24,895 nucleotides of DNA, taken from positions 1-24,895 of the forward strand of contig JAAUOI010000008.1 in NCBI GenBank assembly GCA_012036375.1. The letters are read 5' to 3'. The notes beneath the pieces are model-generated. The model was given only the letters and a program-made list of their open reading frames with translations, was not told where the DNA came from and searched no databases. The stretch's first letter is position 1; each line of letters begins with the position of its first letter. Positions 6,185 through 14,648 of the stretch are shown piece after piece. A program made the translations under genes and the position numbers. This DNA is from Allobrachymonas sp. (GTDB lineage Bacteria > Pseudomonadota > Gammaproteobacteria > Burkholderiales > Burkholderiaceae_C).

Positions 6185-8050
6185 ATGACTAAGTATATGA
6201 CTCCGAAAACCAAATTGGCCACCACAGTCGTTCTAGCGCTGATATTTTCTGTGGTGCTTTCGCTCCAGCCCTTGTATCGCATTTTCCCTGCCTTGTTAAA
6301 TGAGAGCCTGAGCATTGCTTTTTGGATGCTGTTGTCTGCATGGGTCTTGCTTCGCTATGCATCAAACTTCAAAACTTTACTCACCCAGACGCAAAGTGCA
6401 CTGGTTTTTTGCGGTGTCTTTATTTTCGTATTGATCGCACAATTCGCGTTGGGGCATAGCGCTCCGTATGGCGGCTATGTGGCTTTGCATGCGGGTGCGG
6501 CGCTCGCTTGTGTACTGGCGATTGTGGCTGGCGCGGCTTGGGCTCAAGGTGGCGAGCGCAGTCTCTCAGGTTCAAGCCTAGTCATTGGTTTGGGCGTGTT
6601 CTTGGTTGCCTTGGTGCAGTCGGTGATCGGTTGGCTTCAATTTTTAGAGTTGCATTTGTCATTTCCATGGATTGCATTGCAGGGTTTTGGGGGCAGGGCG
6701 TATGGAAACCTGCGGCAATACAACCTGTTTGCCCTGCTCATGTTGTTGGGTTTGTTGGCGCTTGCTGTGTTGATCAATTCGGCCACAGCGCAAGTAAACA
6801 AGTTCACTGAAATCCCCAAGCTTCACAAACGTCGGCCAGATTGGTTTTTGGTGGGCATTTATGCGTTTGCGCTGTTGCTCACGGGCACGCTCGTGGCGAG
6901 TATTTCGCGCTTTGGCATGCTGATGTGTGCACTTTTTGTGGTCTTGGCCATGGCTGATTTCAAGACGCAACACACAAGACGCGCATGGTTTTTCTTGAGT
7001 ATTCCGTTCATGTATTGGGCTTGGTACGAAATCTTTACACACCTAGATCATCTCGATCTGCTGCCTTATTACGGCACGCAACGCGCCATCTCAGTCGAGG
7101 CATTGAGCGCAGGCAGAAACTCTGATCGACTGGAAATATGGAATGCCTCAATCCAACTGATCAAGGCGCATCCTTGGTGGGGTTTGGGCTATGGTCAGTT
7201 GCCGCACTATTCATCGGTCGAAATTTTGAACTGGAATTTTTATTTGGTTCTTGACTATGCGCACAACTTCTTCTTGCAATGGGCGCTTGATTTTGGGCTG
7301 CCTGTTGCTGGCTTGCTGTTGTTGGTGTTGTTGTGGATGGTTTGGCAACTTCGCCAGTGGCTCAAAGACTCGACAGGAAGAATACTGTTGGCCATGCTGG
7401 CATTTCCCGTGGTGCATGAGCTGGTGGAGTTCCCCTTGCATTACCCTACCTTTTTGATGCCCTGGTGCGTTTTGCTGGGCTTGATGCTGGCGTGGAGGCA
7501 AGCGCCAAATGTGCCAGAGCAAGGCGAAGAGAGCTTGCCACGCGCCGCGAGACTCAACTCAATCAGAGGCATGAACGTTCTTGCCGCAACACTGGCGACT
7601 CTATTAGGAGTCATGTCAATTTATTCGATCTACGACTCGGGCAAGCCAGCGCAATTGTTCCAGCCGCAGGCCAATATCGCGCAGCTGGAACCCATTCGCT
7701 TGGCATACACCACGTTGGGCTTCGAGCATATTGCTGACTACGCGGCGATTCAATCTGTGCCGCCTACCCGCGAAAACGCTGCACAACTGCATAAGTTGGC
7801 CGCTAAAGTCTCCAAATTGCGATTCGACATCAATGTGGCTTTGATTTACATGCAGTCAGGCGCGCTCGCCGGAAAAATGTGCGTCGCCAAATCGATGGTG
7901 TATCGTTTGGCCAACTCTGACGAGAAATCAAAGAAAAACCTCATGGATACTTTGGGTAAACGCACGGAGCCAGAGTTTCGCGCTTTGGAGACTTTTGCGC
8001 GTCAGCCGTACTTCATTGAATGGCAGCCAGACCGCTCAGGCGATTGCTAG
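6185..8050 (+). CDS. PglL/Wzy_C family O-oligosaccharyltransferase, first copy (candidate pilin glycosylase)
   Basis: This polytopic inner-membrane protein of about 621 residues has many hydrophobic helices in its first 450 residues. The Wzy_C signature region reads AGRNSDRLEIWNASIQLI, then HPWWGLGYGQL and AHNFFLQWALDFGLPVAGLL. The PglL-type C-terminal membrane motif is ELVEFPLHYPTFLMPW, followed by a soluble tail of about 140 residues. Such enzymes transfer lipid-linked glycans to pilin or other periplasmic proteins; related WaaL ligases attach O-antigen instead. The position directly after pilA favours pilin glycosylation (inference). I chose ATG 6185 (alternative 6197) because the in-frame ATG at 6161 lies inside the pilA terminator. 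The frame is intact, and a paralogue follows. Confidence 0.82.
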   Translation: MTKYMTPKTKLATTVVLALIFSVVLSLQPLYRIFPALLNESLSIAFWMLLSAWVLLRYASNFKTLLTQTQSALVFCGVFIFVLIAQFALGHSAPYGGYVALHAGAALACVLAIVAGAAWAQGGERSLSGSSLVIGLGVFLVALVQSVIGWLQFLELHLSFPWIALQGFGGRAYGNLRQYNLFALLMLLGLLALAVLINSATAQVNKFTEIPKLHKRRPDWFLVGIYAFALLLTGTLVASISRFGMLMCALFVVLAMADFKTQHTRRAWFFLSIPFMYWAWYEIFTHLDHLDLLPYYGTQRAISVEALSAGRNSDRLEIWNASIQLIKAHPWWGLGYGQLPHYSSVEILNWNFYLVLDYAHNFFLQWALDFGLPVAGLLLLVLLWMVWQLRQWLKDSTGRILLAMLAFPVVHELVEFPLHYPTFLMPWCVLLGLMLAWRQAPNVPEQGEESLPRAARLNSIRGMNVLAATLATLLGVMSIYSIYDSGKPAQLFQPQANIAQLEPIRLAYTTLGFEHIADYAAIQSVPPTRENAAQLHKLAAKVSKLRFDINVALIYMQSGALAGKMCVAKSMVYRLANSDEKSKKNLMDTLGKRTEPEFRALETFARQPYFIEWQPDRSGDC

Positions 8051-8073
8051 GCCGCCTGTGAACTGCTGAAGAT

Positions 8074-9556
8074 GTGCGCGCATTGCTGGCGTTTTGTATT
8101 TGCCGCTGTTTTTTGGGCAGTTGGTTAAATCCTTGGACACCGGGCGCCATCAGTGTTGCCTTGCCTTGGTTGTTGGCAGGCATGGCGGTGGGCATCGCGT
8201 TATGGCAACACCTGCCATGGAGTTCAAGCCTCAATTGACTCGGGGGATCGCGATGGCTGGCCTTGTGAGCGCGGGCATGGGCTTGCTGCAATATGCGCAA
8301 GTCTCTGATGAGCTCGCGCCCTGGGTTAATGCATCACCCGGGGGTGATGTGTATGCCAATTGCGGCAGAGGAATCAGTTGGCGAGTTTGTTGGTGATGGG
8401 GTTTTTGCGCTCGCGCTCATGCGGCCCCGGTGGACTGATCCATCGATAAAGTCTTCTTTGAGCGCTTGGCTGAGTCGTTTAGTGAGTACGCTGCTGCTGG
8501 GTATGGTGCTGTGCTTGGCCGCCACAGGTTCGCGCACGGGCGGGTTGCAATTGGTTTGCTTGGTGGGCTTGGCTGTCACCCTGCGTACGCAGCTACCTGC
8601 GGGAACGCTGGGCTGGCTGTTGCGTGCTTTGGTGTTGTATGGGGTCTGTGTGCTGATCCTGCCAAGTCTGAGCGCGTTCTTGGGGCTGCCGCAAGCAGGG
8701 CTACTGGGCAGATTGGATCAGGACAATGCGTTTCCCGCTTGGCGCTATGGAGCAACACACTTGAACTGATCGCACAAAAACCACTGCTCGGCCACGGCTG
8801 GCGCTCTCTGGCTTATATGCATTACAGCACTGAGTTTTCGGGCGAGCGGTTCATGGAGATGCTGGATAACGCGCATAACTTGCCGCTGCACTTGGCGGTG
8901 GAGTTGGGTGTGCCAGTTGCCTTGGTCGTTTGTGGGTTGGTCGGGTGGTTGACTTGGAAGGGTAGGCCTTGGGCTGAAACTCGCTGGGATCGGCAGTTGG
9001 CTTGGGGATGCCTGATGGTGATTGGGATTCACAGCATGCTGGAGTATCCGCTGTGGTATGGGCCGTTTTTTTGACGGCCTTGCTGTGTGTGGGGATTTTG
9101 TGTGGGGATTTATGGCGAAATTGGCTGATGGCCGGCACAAAATCTGCGCGGAATGCTATTACTTTAGGAGCGCGCGGGTTGGGTGTGGCGTTGCTGGCAT
9201 TCACTGCGTTTGCGGCGTTTGACTATCACCGAGTGAGTCAGATTTATTTGCAGCCGGAGGACAGAAGTAGCTGGTACAAGGCTGATGCGTTGGGGGCAGC
9301 GCAGCGGTCGGTGCTGTTCAAGAGTCATGCGAAATTTGCCGAGCTGGTGATCACGCCGCTGTCGAGTGCGACTGCGCCGCGCGTGTTTGAATTATCGAGC
9401 GAGCTGATTTTTTGGTCGCCTGAGCCGCGCGTGATTGAGAAGCTGATTGAGTCCAGCGTGATGCTGGGCGCAGATGATGTGGCGGCGTTTCATTTGAAAC
9501 GCTATGCTCGCGCGTATCCAGTGGCTTATGCGCAATGGAAAGCGCGAAGCAAATAG
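8074..9556 (+). CDS. PglL/Wzy_C family O-oligosaccharyltransferase, second copy (frame broken five times)
   Basis: A second ligase of the same family follows at once. Joined segments include NPWTPGAISVALPWLLAGM, GGDVYAN then RQRNQLASLL, ATGSRTGGLQLVCLVGLAV, SRLALWSNTLELIAQKPLLG, DNAHNLPLHLAVELGVPVAL and SMLEYPLWYGPFF. Each break is a one-base loss: near 8233-8236, at 8360-8361, the T5 run 8402-8406, the T3C3 run 8731-8736 and the T7 run 9066-9072. Adding five bases gives one frame of 495 residues from GTG 8074, but the true start is uncertain. Conservation is continuous across every break, which favours sequence errors over a decayed gene, although a real pseudogene beside an intact paralogue is possible. 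A repeat copy (9108-9170) supplies NWLMAGTKSARNAI after the last hydrophobic helices. Confidence 0.75.
9108..9170 (-). repeat. Dispersed GCCGGC-core repeat, copy 3 (inside the second pglL)
   Basis: Reverse orientation: GCCGGCACAAAATCTGCGCG then GAATGCTATTA on the plus strand. It is read as WLMAGTKSARNAITLG in the ligase frame, the same frame used by the reverse-oriented copies in purK and rsmE. Confidence 0.85.
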
Positions 9557-9624
9557 CTCGCAGTATGTAGCTCGTCGTATGTAACTCGTCGTATGTAACT
9601 CGTGGTATGTACTTGTGGTACGTA
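9556..9624. repeat. 14-bp tandem repeat, five units
   Basis: Units GCTCGCAGTATGTA, GCTCGTCGTATGTA, ACTCGTCGTATGTA, ACTCGTGGTATGTA and a 13-base CTTGTGGTACGTA run head to tail. They fill the gap between the stop codons of the second ligase gene (9556) and the convergent SGNH-like gene (ends at 9631). No function is evident; such arrays vary by slippage. Confidence 0.9.
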
Positions 9625-9630
9625 GGGCGC

Positions 9631-10533
9631 TTACCAGCGCGCTTTGATCAAGTCGTAAGCGTTGTTGCCCACCAAGTGATGCATGCCCGGTGTGGGGTGG
9701 CGGTCATCGGCAAACAGGTAGGTGTTGTAGGCTGCGACTGCTGTTGCCGTGGTGCAGAGATTGGTGTTGATGTTGGAGCCAGCGTTGCAAGCGGAGGCAT
9801 TGGCGACTGCGCCTGCACCGAGGTAGCTGGCGGGTGCATTGACGACGAGGTTGACGTAGGCTTCGTTGTCGATCAATAGCAAGTCGGTGGTTGCAGTGGC
9901 TAAGGCGATTTTGAAGGCATCGTTAAACGCGCGCGTGGCGGATGCAAGTTCCGCCACGCGCGCAGCATTGATGGCGAAAGGCGTTTTGCCTAAATCGAGC
10001 ATATTGCTGGCTACCACATGCTTGCCGCCAGCGGTGAGCAGTCGACGTACTTGTGTGGCCAAATCGCGGGCGGCCGCTTCTGCAGCGGTATTCAGAGCTG
10101 CGCCGCTTAAGGTGGTGGCCAGTGCCAGAACCTCAGACACACCGGCATCGACGACCAACACGTCGTTCGCCGTGATGGTGTTGGACGCAAGAAAGCTGCT
10201 GATTTGATCGGCAATTGAATTCGCACCCGTGTTGACCCGAGCGCCACCGGTTGCAAAACCCAGACCTGCCGGTGCCGCTGCGATGGTTTTGCCGTAACGT
10301 GCGGCCAGTTGCTCCACCCAGATGCTGTTAGCACTGCCGTCGTTCACGGTATAACGGGCCGCCGCGAGGTCTGACCAACCATCGCCAAAGCTCACAAAGC
10401 GGTTGGGCACGAGTGGCTCAAAAGTTGAGCCTGAGCCGCAAGCTGACAGCAAGGGCAGTGCGCCGATGGCTGCAACAGCGCCAAGGGTGTGAAGGGCGCG
10501 GCGGCGATTGGGGGGAGTAGTCAAACGAGTCAT
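9631..10533 (-). CDS. SGNH/GDSL-hydrolase-like exported lipoprotein with altered nucleophile motif
   Basis: The N-terminus carries NRRRALHTLGAVAAIGALPL and then lipobox LLSAC (lipidated C32), a lipoprotein signal with a twin-arginine-like RRR. Block I of the SGNH fold reads VSFGDGWSDLA at about residues 47-57. Canonical members have GDS, and here the serine position is glycine (codon GGT), with the nearest serine two residues on. Later blocks are present: NDVLVVDAGVSE (block III-like) and the Asp/His block DDRHPTPGMHHLVG near the C-terminus. The protein has 300 residues. I chose ATG 10533; an in-frame TTG lies at 10545. Substrate is unknown, and esterase activity is uncertain without the usual serine. 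It converges with the second ligase and lies downstream of sua5 on the same strand. Confidence 0.75.
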   Translation of the reverse strand: MTRLTTPPNRRRALHTLGAVAAIGALPLLSACGSGSTFEPLVPNRFVSFGDGWSDLAAARYTVNDGSANSIWVEQLAARYGKTIAAAPAGLGFATGGARVNTGANSIADQISSFLASNTITANDVLVVDAGVSEVLALATTLSGAALNTAAEAAARDLATQVRRLLTAGGKHVVASNMLDLGKTPFAINAARVAELASATRAFNDAFKIALATATTDLLLIDNEAYVNLVVNAPASYLGAGAVANASACNAGSNINTNLCTTATAVAAYNTYLFADDRHPTPGMHHLVGNNAYDLIKARW

Positions 10534-10626
10534 GGCGTGTGTCAAAGAGGGAAAAAGTACCGAGCACGTATCTTAAACGCTGGCAGAGTCGGTGGGCGTG
10601 CTCAAAAGTGGGCTGACATGTTGGTA

Positions 10627-11677
10627 TCAAGCCGCTGCCCGCTGCAAACGATCCCGCACGCCGTCCCAATGGGCATCTTGCGGCACGGTTTGTACCCAAA
10701 TCAGCTTCACGCCCAGTGCATCAAACTCGCGCAGCACGGCAAAAAGCTGCTGCGCGGTGGCCGCAGCATCGTCAGGCATGTGGCGAATCACCAGCTGACT
10801 GGAGCTTGTTTTGAGCGGGCTGCGGGCGTAGATGGCGATATTTTTGCGTCTGCACCGAGTAAATCGAGCGCGGTTTGCAAGGCTTTGGCCTCCATCAAGC
10901 GCAGCGTGGCGCGTGGCGCGTAATGTGATTCGAGCGTGCCGGAGGCGCGTGGGGCGCTTTGATTCAGGAAGGGGGTTTCAGTGTCGATTTTAAAGCATTT
11001 TGAGCCTCTAGCCGGCGTAAAGTCTGCGTTAAATGCTCATCATTTGATAGCAATTGTCTGCCCATCGTGGCTTCAAGTTGAATGCGTGTGAGCGTGCCGG
11101 GGCGCAGAAGCACGGGTGCGCCGCGCGTGCAATCGATGAGGGTTGATTCAATGCCCACCTCGCAAGCACCGCCGTCGAGCACGGGGATGCTGCCGCCAAA
11201 CTCTTGGATCACATGCGCTGCTGTGGTGGGGCTGACTTTGCCGAATTTATTGGCGCTGGGGGCGGAGATGCCCTTGACGCCCCGAGCCGCGCATTCGCGC
11301 AGCAACCCAAGCGCCATCGGGTGTGAGGGGCAGCGCAGACCAATCGAATCTTGCCCACCCGCGCTGGCTGCTGCCACGCCGCTCTTGCGCGGCACGATCA
11401 CGGTGAGCGGCCCTGGCCAAAAGGCGGCCATCAGCTTGTGCGCAAAATCAGGAATATCCGCCGCGAAATGCTGTGCAGAGGCCAGATCAGCCACATGCAC
11501 GATCAGCGGATGATCGGCTGGCCTGCCCTTGGCAGCAAAAATCTTGACCACGGCCGAATCGATGGTGGCATCAGCGCCGAGGCCATAGACCGTTTCGGTC
11601 GGAAACGCCACCAGTTCGCCTGCCGTGATCAGGTCTGCGGCTTGCGCGACGGACAGCGGCGTGGCCAATGAAGACAT
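10627..11677 (-). CDS. sua5: Sua5/YrdC, L-threonylcarbamoyladenylate synthase (two frameshifts)
   Basis: Sua5 makes threonylcarbamoyl-AMP from threonine, bicarbonate and ATP, the first step of t6A37 tRNA modification. The YrdC domain (to about residue 200) shows GELVAFPTETVYGLGADA, KGRPADHPLIVH, WPGPLTVI and SAPSANKFGKVSPTTAAHV. The C-terminal Sua5 domain begins APRASGTLESHYAP and ends DRLQRAAA at 10627. The frame breaks at a G5 run on the plus strand (10971-10975) and a T5 run (10841-10845). One added base at each gives 350 residues, the normal long-form length; as written the protein stops at 10964. A repeat copy (10988-11053) fills the linker between the two domains. It is read in continuous frame with the upstream purK, with no stop between them. 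Confidence 0.88.
10988..11053 (-). repeat. Dispersed GCCGGC-core repeat, copy 4 (inside sua5)
   Basis: The plus strand shows the reverse form: TAGCCGGCGTAAAGTCTGCG, TTAAATGCT, then TTTGATAGCAAT as the stem. It sits in the linker between the YrdC and Sua5 domains. It is read as QLLSNDEHLTQTLRRLEAQN, a different frame from the other coding copies. Confidence 0.85.
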
Positions 11678-12950
11678 GGGATGCCAATGATTTGTGAGTC
11701 TGCGCTCACTCGCTCGCAAGCTTGGCGAGTAAGACAAACCGAGCAGGCTGGCGACTTCTTCTGCCATGGCCGTCACCGCTTCGGCAGACTCAGCAGTGAC
11801 CGTGATGTGCCCCATCTTGCGCCCCTTGCGAGCACCGTTTTTGCCATACAGATGCAAGTGCACGCCGGGCATGGCCAAGGCGCTGGCCCAATCGGGCTCG
11901 CGCGACTGCCCCGCTTCATCAAACCACAAATCGCCGAGCACATTGAGCATCACCGAAGCGCAGCGCTGCACCGGCGGGGCGAGCGGCAGGCCGCAAAGCG
12001 TGCGCACTTGCAGCTCAAATTGGCTCACGCTGGAGCCCTCGATGCTCCAATGGCCGCTGTTGTGCGGACGAGGCGCGATTTCGTTCACGCGCAGTTCACT
12101 GGCATCGCTCAAAGCCCCTTGCGCATCCTTGAGCAAGAAAAACTCCACGCAAAGCACGCCCACATAATCCAATTCATTTGCTATTAATTTCGCAGCATTC
12201 TGCGCAGATTCCATGCCGGCTAGAGGCATATTTCCATCAAAAATCTCACTGCTGACTAAGATCCCATCAAGGTGCACATTGCGCGCCACGGGCAGCGTCA
12301 CCATCTGGCCATCTGCCCCACGCGCCACCACCACCGAGCACTCCGCTGCCAAGGGCGCAAGCTGCTCTAACACGCAGGGCACGCTGCCCAGTTTCTTGAA
12401 CGCGATGCTCGCTTGAGAGCGCGTGCTTCACCTTCGTTTGGCCTTTGCCGTCGTAGCCCAAGGTGGCGGTTTTGAGCAAACCGGGGAAGCAGTCGTCGGG
12501 CGCTGAAGTGATGTCGCTCATCTTCTCAATCGCCACAAACTTCACCGGCGCGGCATGCGGGTTGCCCGTCTTTTGCGCAATCTGCGCGAGCCGCGTTTTC
12601 TCTTCGATACGGTTTTGGGCCACCGCCACGCAGGCCGCACTGGGCGAGACCACGCGCTGCGCTGCCAGAGTCACCATCGCGGGCGCACTCACGTTTTCAA
12701 ACTCGGTAGTGATTGCGGCGCAGCGCTGCATCAGCTGCGCCAGCGCCGCCTCATCATCTGTACTGCCTTGGATGTGATAGTTGGATGCTGCGCCTGCCGG
12801 GCTGATCGGATCGGCATCGAGCACCGCCGTGAAATAGCCCATGCGCTGCGCAGCATGCACAAACATGCGCCCCAGCTGCCCGCCGCCCAACACGCCGAGC
12901 GTGTTTCCTGGTGGTACGCCGAGAGTCGCTCCGGGAAGAATCATGTTCAT
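11678..12950 (-). CDS. purK: PurK, N5-carboxyaminoimidazole ribonucleotide synthase (one frameshift; no stop before sua5)
   Basis: PurK is an ATP-grasp enzyme that makes N5-CAIR from AIR, ATP and bicarbonate in purine synthesis; PurE then converts it to CAIR. Visible motifs are LGVLGGGQLGRMFVHAAQRM (N-terminal nucleotide fold), TTEFENV, LKTATLGYDGKGQ, ELRVNEIAPRPHNSGHWSIE and MGHITV near the C-terminus. The frame breaks near 12421-12428; one extra base appears to be present, and removing a C restores KVKTRSQASIAFKKLGSVPC. The end is odd: the frame runs on for about 19 codons into the sua5 start. One lost base near the C-terminus would restore a stop at 11706-11708 (LLAKLASE), 28 bases before sua5. 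ATG 12950 overlaps the purE stop (ATGA); M3 is an alternative. A repeat copy lies in the ATP-grasp region (12173-12244). Confidence 0.88.
12173..12244 (+). repeat. Dispersed GCCGGC-core repeat, copy 5 (inside purK)
   Basis: Forward orientation on the plus strand, with TTTGCTATTAATTTCGCAGC then core GCGCAGATTCCATGCCGGC and TAGAGGC. The host gene is on the minus strand, where it is read as GNMPLAGMESAQNAAKLIAN. This is the AGxxSAxNA frame shared with copies 3 and 8. Confidence 0.88.
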
Positions 12951-13441
12951 AGGCCAACCTTCATGTCTGTAGCAAGTTGGGTTTGTGCCGCACGAAACGC
13001 GAGCAGCTTCTCGGCCAGCGCTTTGTCACGCAACGCCAGCATGGCAATGGCAAACAGCGCCGCATTCGCCGCCCCCGCCGCGCCAATCGCAAAGGTCGCC
13101 ACTGGAATGCCCTTGGGCATCTGCACGATCGAATGCAGTGAATCCACGCCCTGCAAATGCTTGGATGCCACCGGCACGCCCAGCACTGGCACGGTAGTCT
13201 TCGCCGCCAACATCCCCGGCAAATGCGCCGCGCCGCCTGCGCCCGCAATGATGGCTTGCAGGCTCCGAGCTTGCGCCTCTGAAGCATAGGCAAACATCGC
13301 ATCCGGCATGCGATGCGCCGAGACGACCTTGCATTCATGGCGGATGCCAAAATCGGTGAGAATCTGCGCAGCGTGTTGCATCGTGTCCCAATCCGAGTTG
13401 GAACCCATCACCACGCCGATTTGAATTGATGCTTGCGTCAT
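12947..13441 (-). CDS. purE: PurE, N5-CAIR mutase (class I)
   Basis: PurE rearranges N5-CAIR to 4-carboxy-AIR in purine synthesis. The 164-residue length is normal for a class I PurE. The substrate-binding motif GVVMGSNSDWDTM is at about residues 9-21, followed by CKVVSAHRMPD with the conserved His and Arg, then AGAGGAAHLPGMLA and TTVPVLGVPV. The stop overlaps the purK start in an ATGA arrangement, consistent with a translationally coupled purE-purK-sua5 operon. The gene is divergent from the thioredoxin-TPR gene, with only 42 bases between their starts, so the two must share a compact promoter region. The frame is intact. Confidence 0.96.
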   Translation of the reverse strand: MTQASIQIGVVMGSNSDWDTMQHAAQILTDFGIRHECKVVSAHRMPDAMFAYASEAQARSLQAIIAGAGGAAHLPGMLAAKTTVPVLGVPVASKHLQGVDSLHSIVQMPKGIPVATFAIGAAGAANAALFAIAMLALRDKALAEKLLAFRAAQTQLATDMKVGL

Positions 13442-13483
13442 CCCTTGGATTGTAAGCAGCCGCCCCTAACTGTCTGTATACCT

Positions 13484-14380
13484 ATGATTGATGTGACTAT
13501 TTCCAGCTTCGAGACCGAAGTCGTCGAAGCCTCCAACACCACCCCTGCGCTGCTTGATTTTTGGGCGCCTTGGTGCGGCCCGTGCAAAACCATTGGCCCG
13601 ATGCTGGAAAAGCTCGAAGCTGATTACGGCGGGCGCTTCAAGCTCGTCAAAATCAATTCCGATGATGAGCAGCAGCTCTCCGCCGCCTTCGGCATTCGCA
13701 GCATTCCCACCTGCATTTTGATGATCAACGGCCAGCCGGTCGATGGCTTCATGGGCGCATTGCCCGAGAGCCAGCTCAAGGCGTTTTTAGACAAGCATTT
13801 GCCCCCAGCCGAGGAAACCGAGCCAGAAATCGTCGAAGAAGACGTTGCGCCAGCCAGCGAGGAAGACAAATTAGCTGCGCTACAAGAGGCGATGAACAAA
13901 GCCCCCGATGATGACAACGCCCGTTTTGCCTACCTGCAAGCGGCCATGCTCGCAGGCGATGTGGCCGCAGCGCAAAAAGCCTTCACGCCCGTAGCCAACA
14001 AAGTGAGCATTGTGCGCCGCTTTGAAAGCGTTCAACTGCTGCTCAATGCTATGAAAAAAGGAGCATTCGGCGCAGATTTAACGCCGGCTAAAGCCCAATT
14101 TGATGTAAAAATCGCGGCCAACAAGCGCGATTTTGAAGCCCGCCATGTGTATGCGCAAAATCTCATTGGCGCGGGGCACTACACCGCTGCACTGGATGAA
14201 CTGCTCGAAATCTTGATGCGCGACAAAGCCTGGGAAGAGGGCAAGGCTCGCAAACTCTACGTAGCCGTGCTTGATTTGATCGATCCGCCCAAACCCAAAG
14301 TCGCCGAGGGCCAAATTCCGCCTGAGGACGCGACGGTGGCGACGTATCGCCGGCGCTTGAGTTCGGTGGTTTTGAGCTAA
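13484..14380 (+). CDS. ybbN: YbbN/CnoX-type thioredoxin with C-terminal TPR region
   Basis: A thioredoxin domain (residues 1-110) carries the active site WAPWCGPCK (C31, C34) and the cis-proline segment SIPTC. It is followed by an acidic linker and a helical TPR-like region that ends at about residue 298. This layout matches CnoX (YbbN), a chaperedoxin that protects proteins from oxidation and works with GroEL. E. coli CnoX lacks the CGPC pair, whereas this protein keeps it and may act as an oxidoreductase. ATG 13484 gives the normal N-terminus. A repeat copy (14047-14112) adds NAMKKGAFGADLTPAKAQFD within the TPR region (about residues 188-209), probably lengthening a loop between helices. 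The frame is intact. Confidence 0.9.
   Translation: MIDVTISSFETEVVEASNTTPALLDFWAPWCGPCKTIGPMLEKLEADYGGRFKLVKINSDDEQQLSAAFGIRSIPTCILMINGQPVDGFMGALPESQLKAFLDKHLPPAEETEPEIVEEDVAPASEEDKLAALQEAMNKAPDDDNARFAYLQAAMLAGDVAAAQKAFTPVANKVSIVRRFESVQLLLNAMKKGAFGADLTPAKAQFDVKIAANKRDFEARHVYAQNLIGAGHYTAALDELLEILMRDKAWEEGKARKLYVAVLDLIDPPKPKVAEGQIPPEDATVATYRRRLSSVVLS
14047..14112 (+). repeat. Dispersed GCCGGC-core repeat, copy 6 (inside ybbN)
   Basis: Forward orientation: TGCTATGAAAAAAGGAGCAT, then GGCGCAGATTTAACGCCGGC, TAAAGCCC and an A-rich tail. It is read as NAMKKGAFGADLTPAK, the same frame as the copy in the RlmL-like gene (NAMKTIAFRADSMPAN). Confidence 0.9.
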
Positions 14381-14406
14381 AGGCTTGATTGATCTAGAGA
14401 TAGAAC

Positions 14407-14537
14407 ACGAAAGGCACAGAAGTTGCACGGAAGGCACGAAATATTGCTCGGCTGTTGATCGCTGACCTACAGACCTATCTTCTCATTTTGTTCGACTTCT
14501 GTGCCTTTCGCGCAACTTCTGTGCCTTCCGTGTGCCT
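14407..14537. repeat. Inverted and direct repeats of GGCACAGAAGTTGC / GCAACTTCTGTGCC
   Basis: The left segment AAGGCACAGAAGTTGCACGG (from about 14411) and the right segment CGCAACTTCTGTGCC (from about 14510) are reverse complements with few mismatches. The right side also repeats CTTCTGTGCCTT directly at 14497-14508 and 14517-14528. The rest of the 268-base gap between ybbN and the glycine-zipper gene shows no gene. It could form a hairpin in the ybbN 3' region. Similar TTCTGTGCCTTCCGTG strings are common in unrelated genomes, as I recall. Confidence 0.7.
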
Positions 14538-14648
14538 CTGACCTGTCATACACACAAGATTTCCAAATTTGTCACGGTTTGGCGTGGCGCGGTCTTCCAA
14601 GTCGTGAGTTGAAGCGTTACATTGGTTCATCCCAATTTGGAGACCTCG

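Noticed and set aside
8074..9556. Second pglL as a true pseudogene
   Set aside because: All five breaks are single-base losses and conservation is continuous. Essential genes in the window show the same breaks, so sequence error explains it better.
9556..9624. CRISPR array
   Set aside because: The units are 14 bases and directly abutting with no spacers.
11678..12382. A single long reading frame joining PurK and Sua5 as a true bifunctional enzyme
   Set aside because: Frames are unreliable in this window, and one lost base would restore a normal purK stop at 11706-11708. I annotate two genes and list the run-on as a finding.
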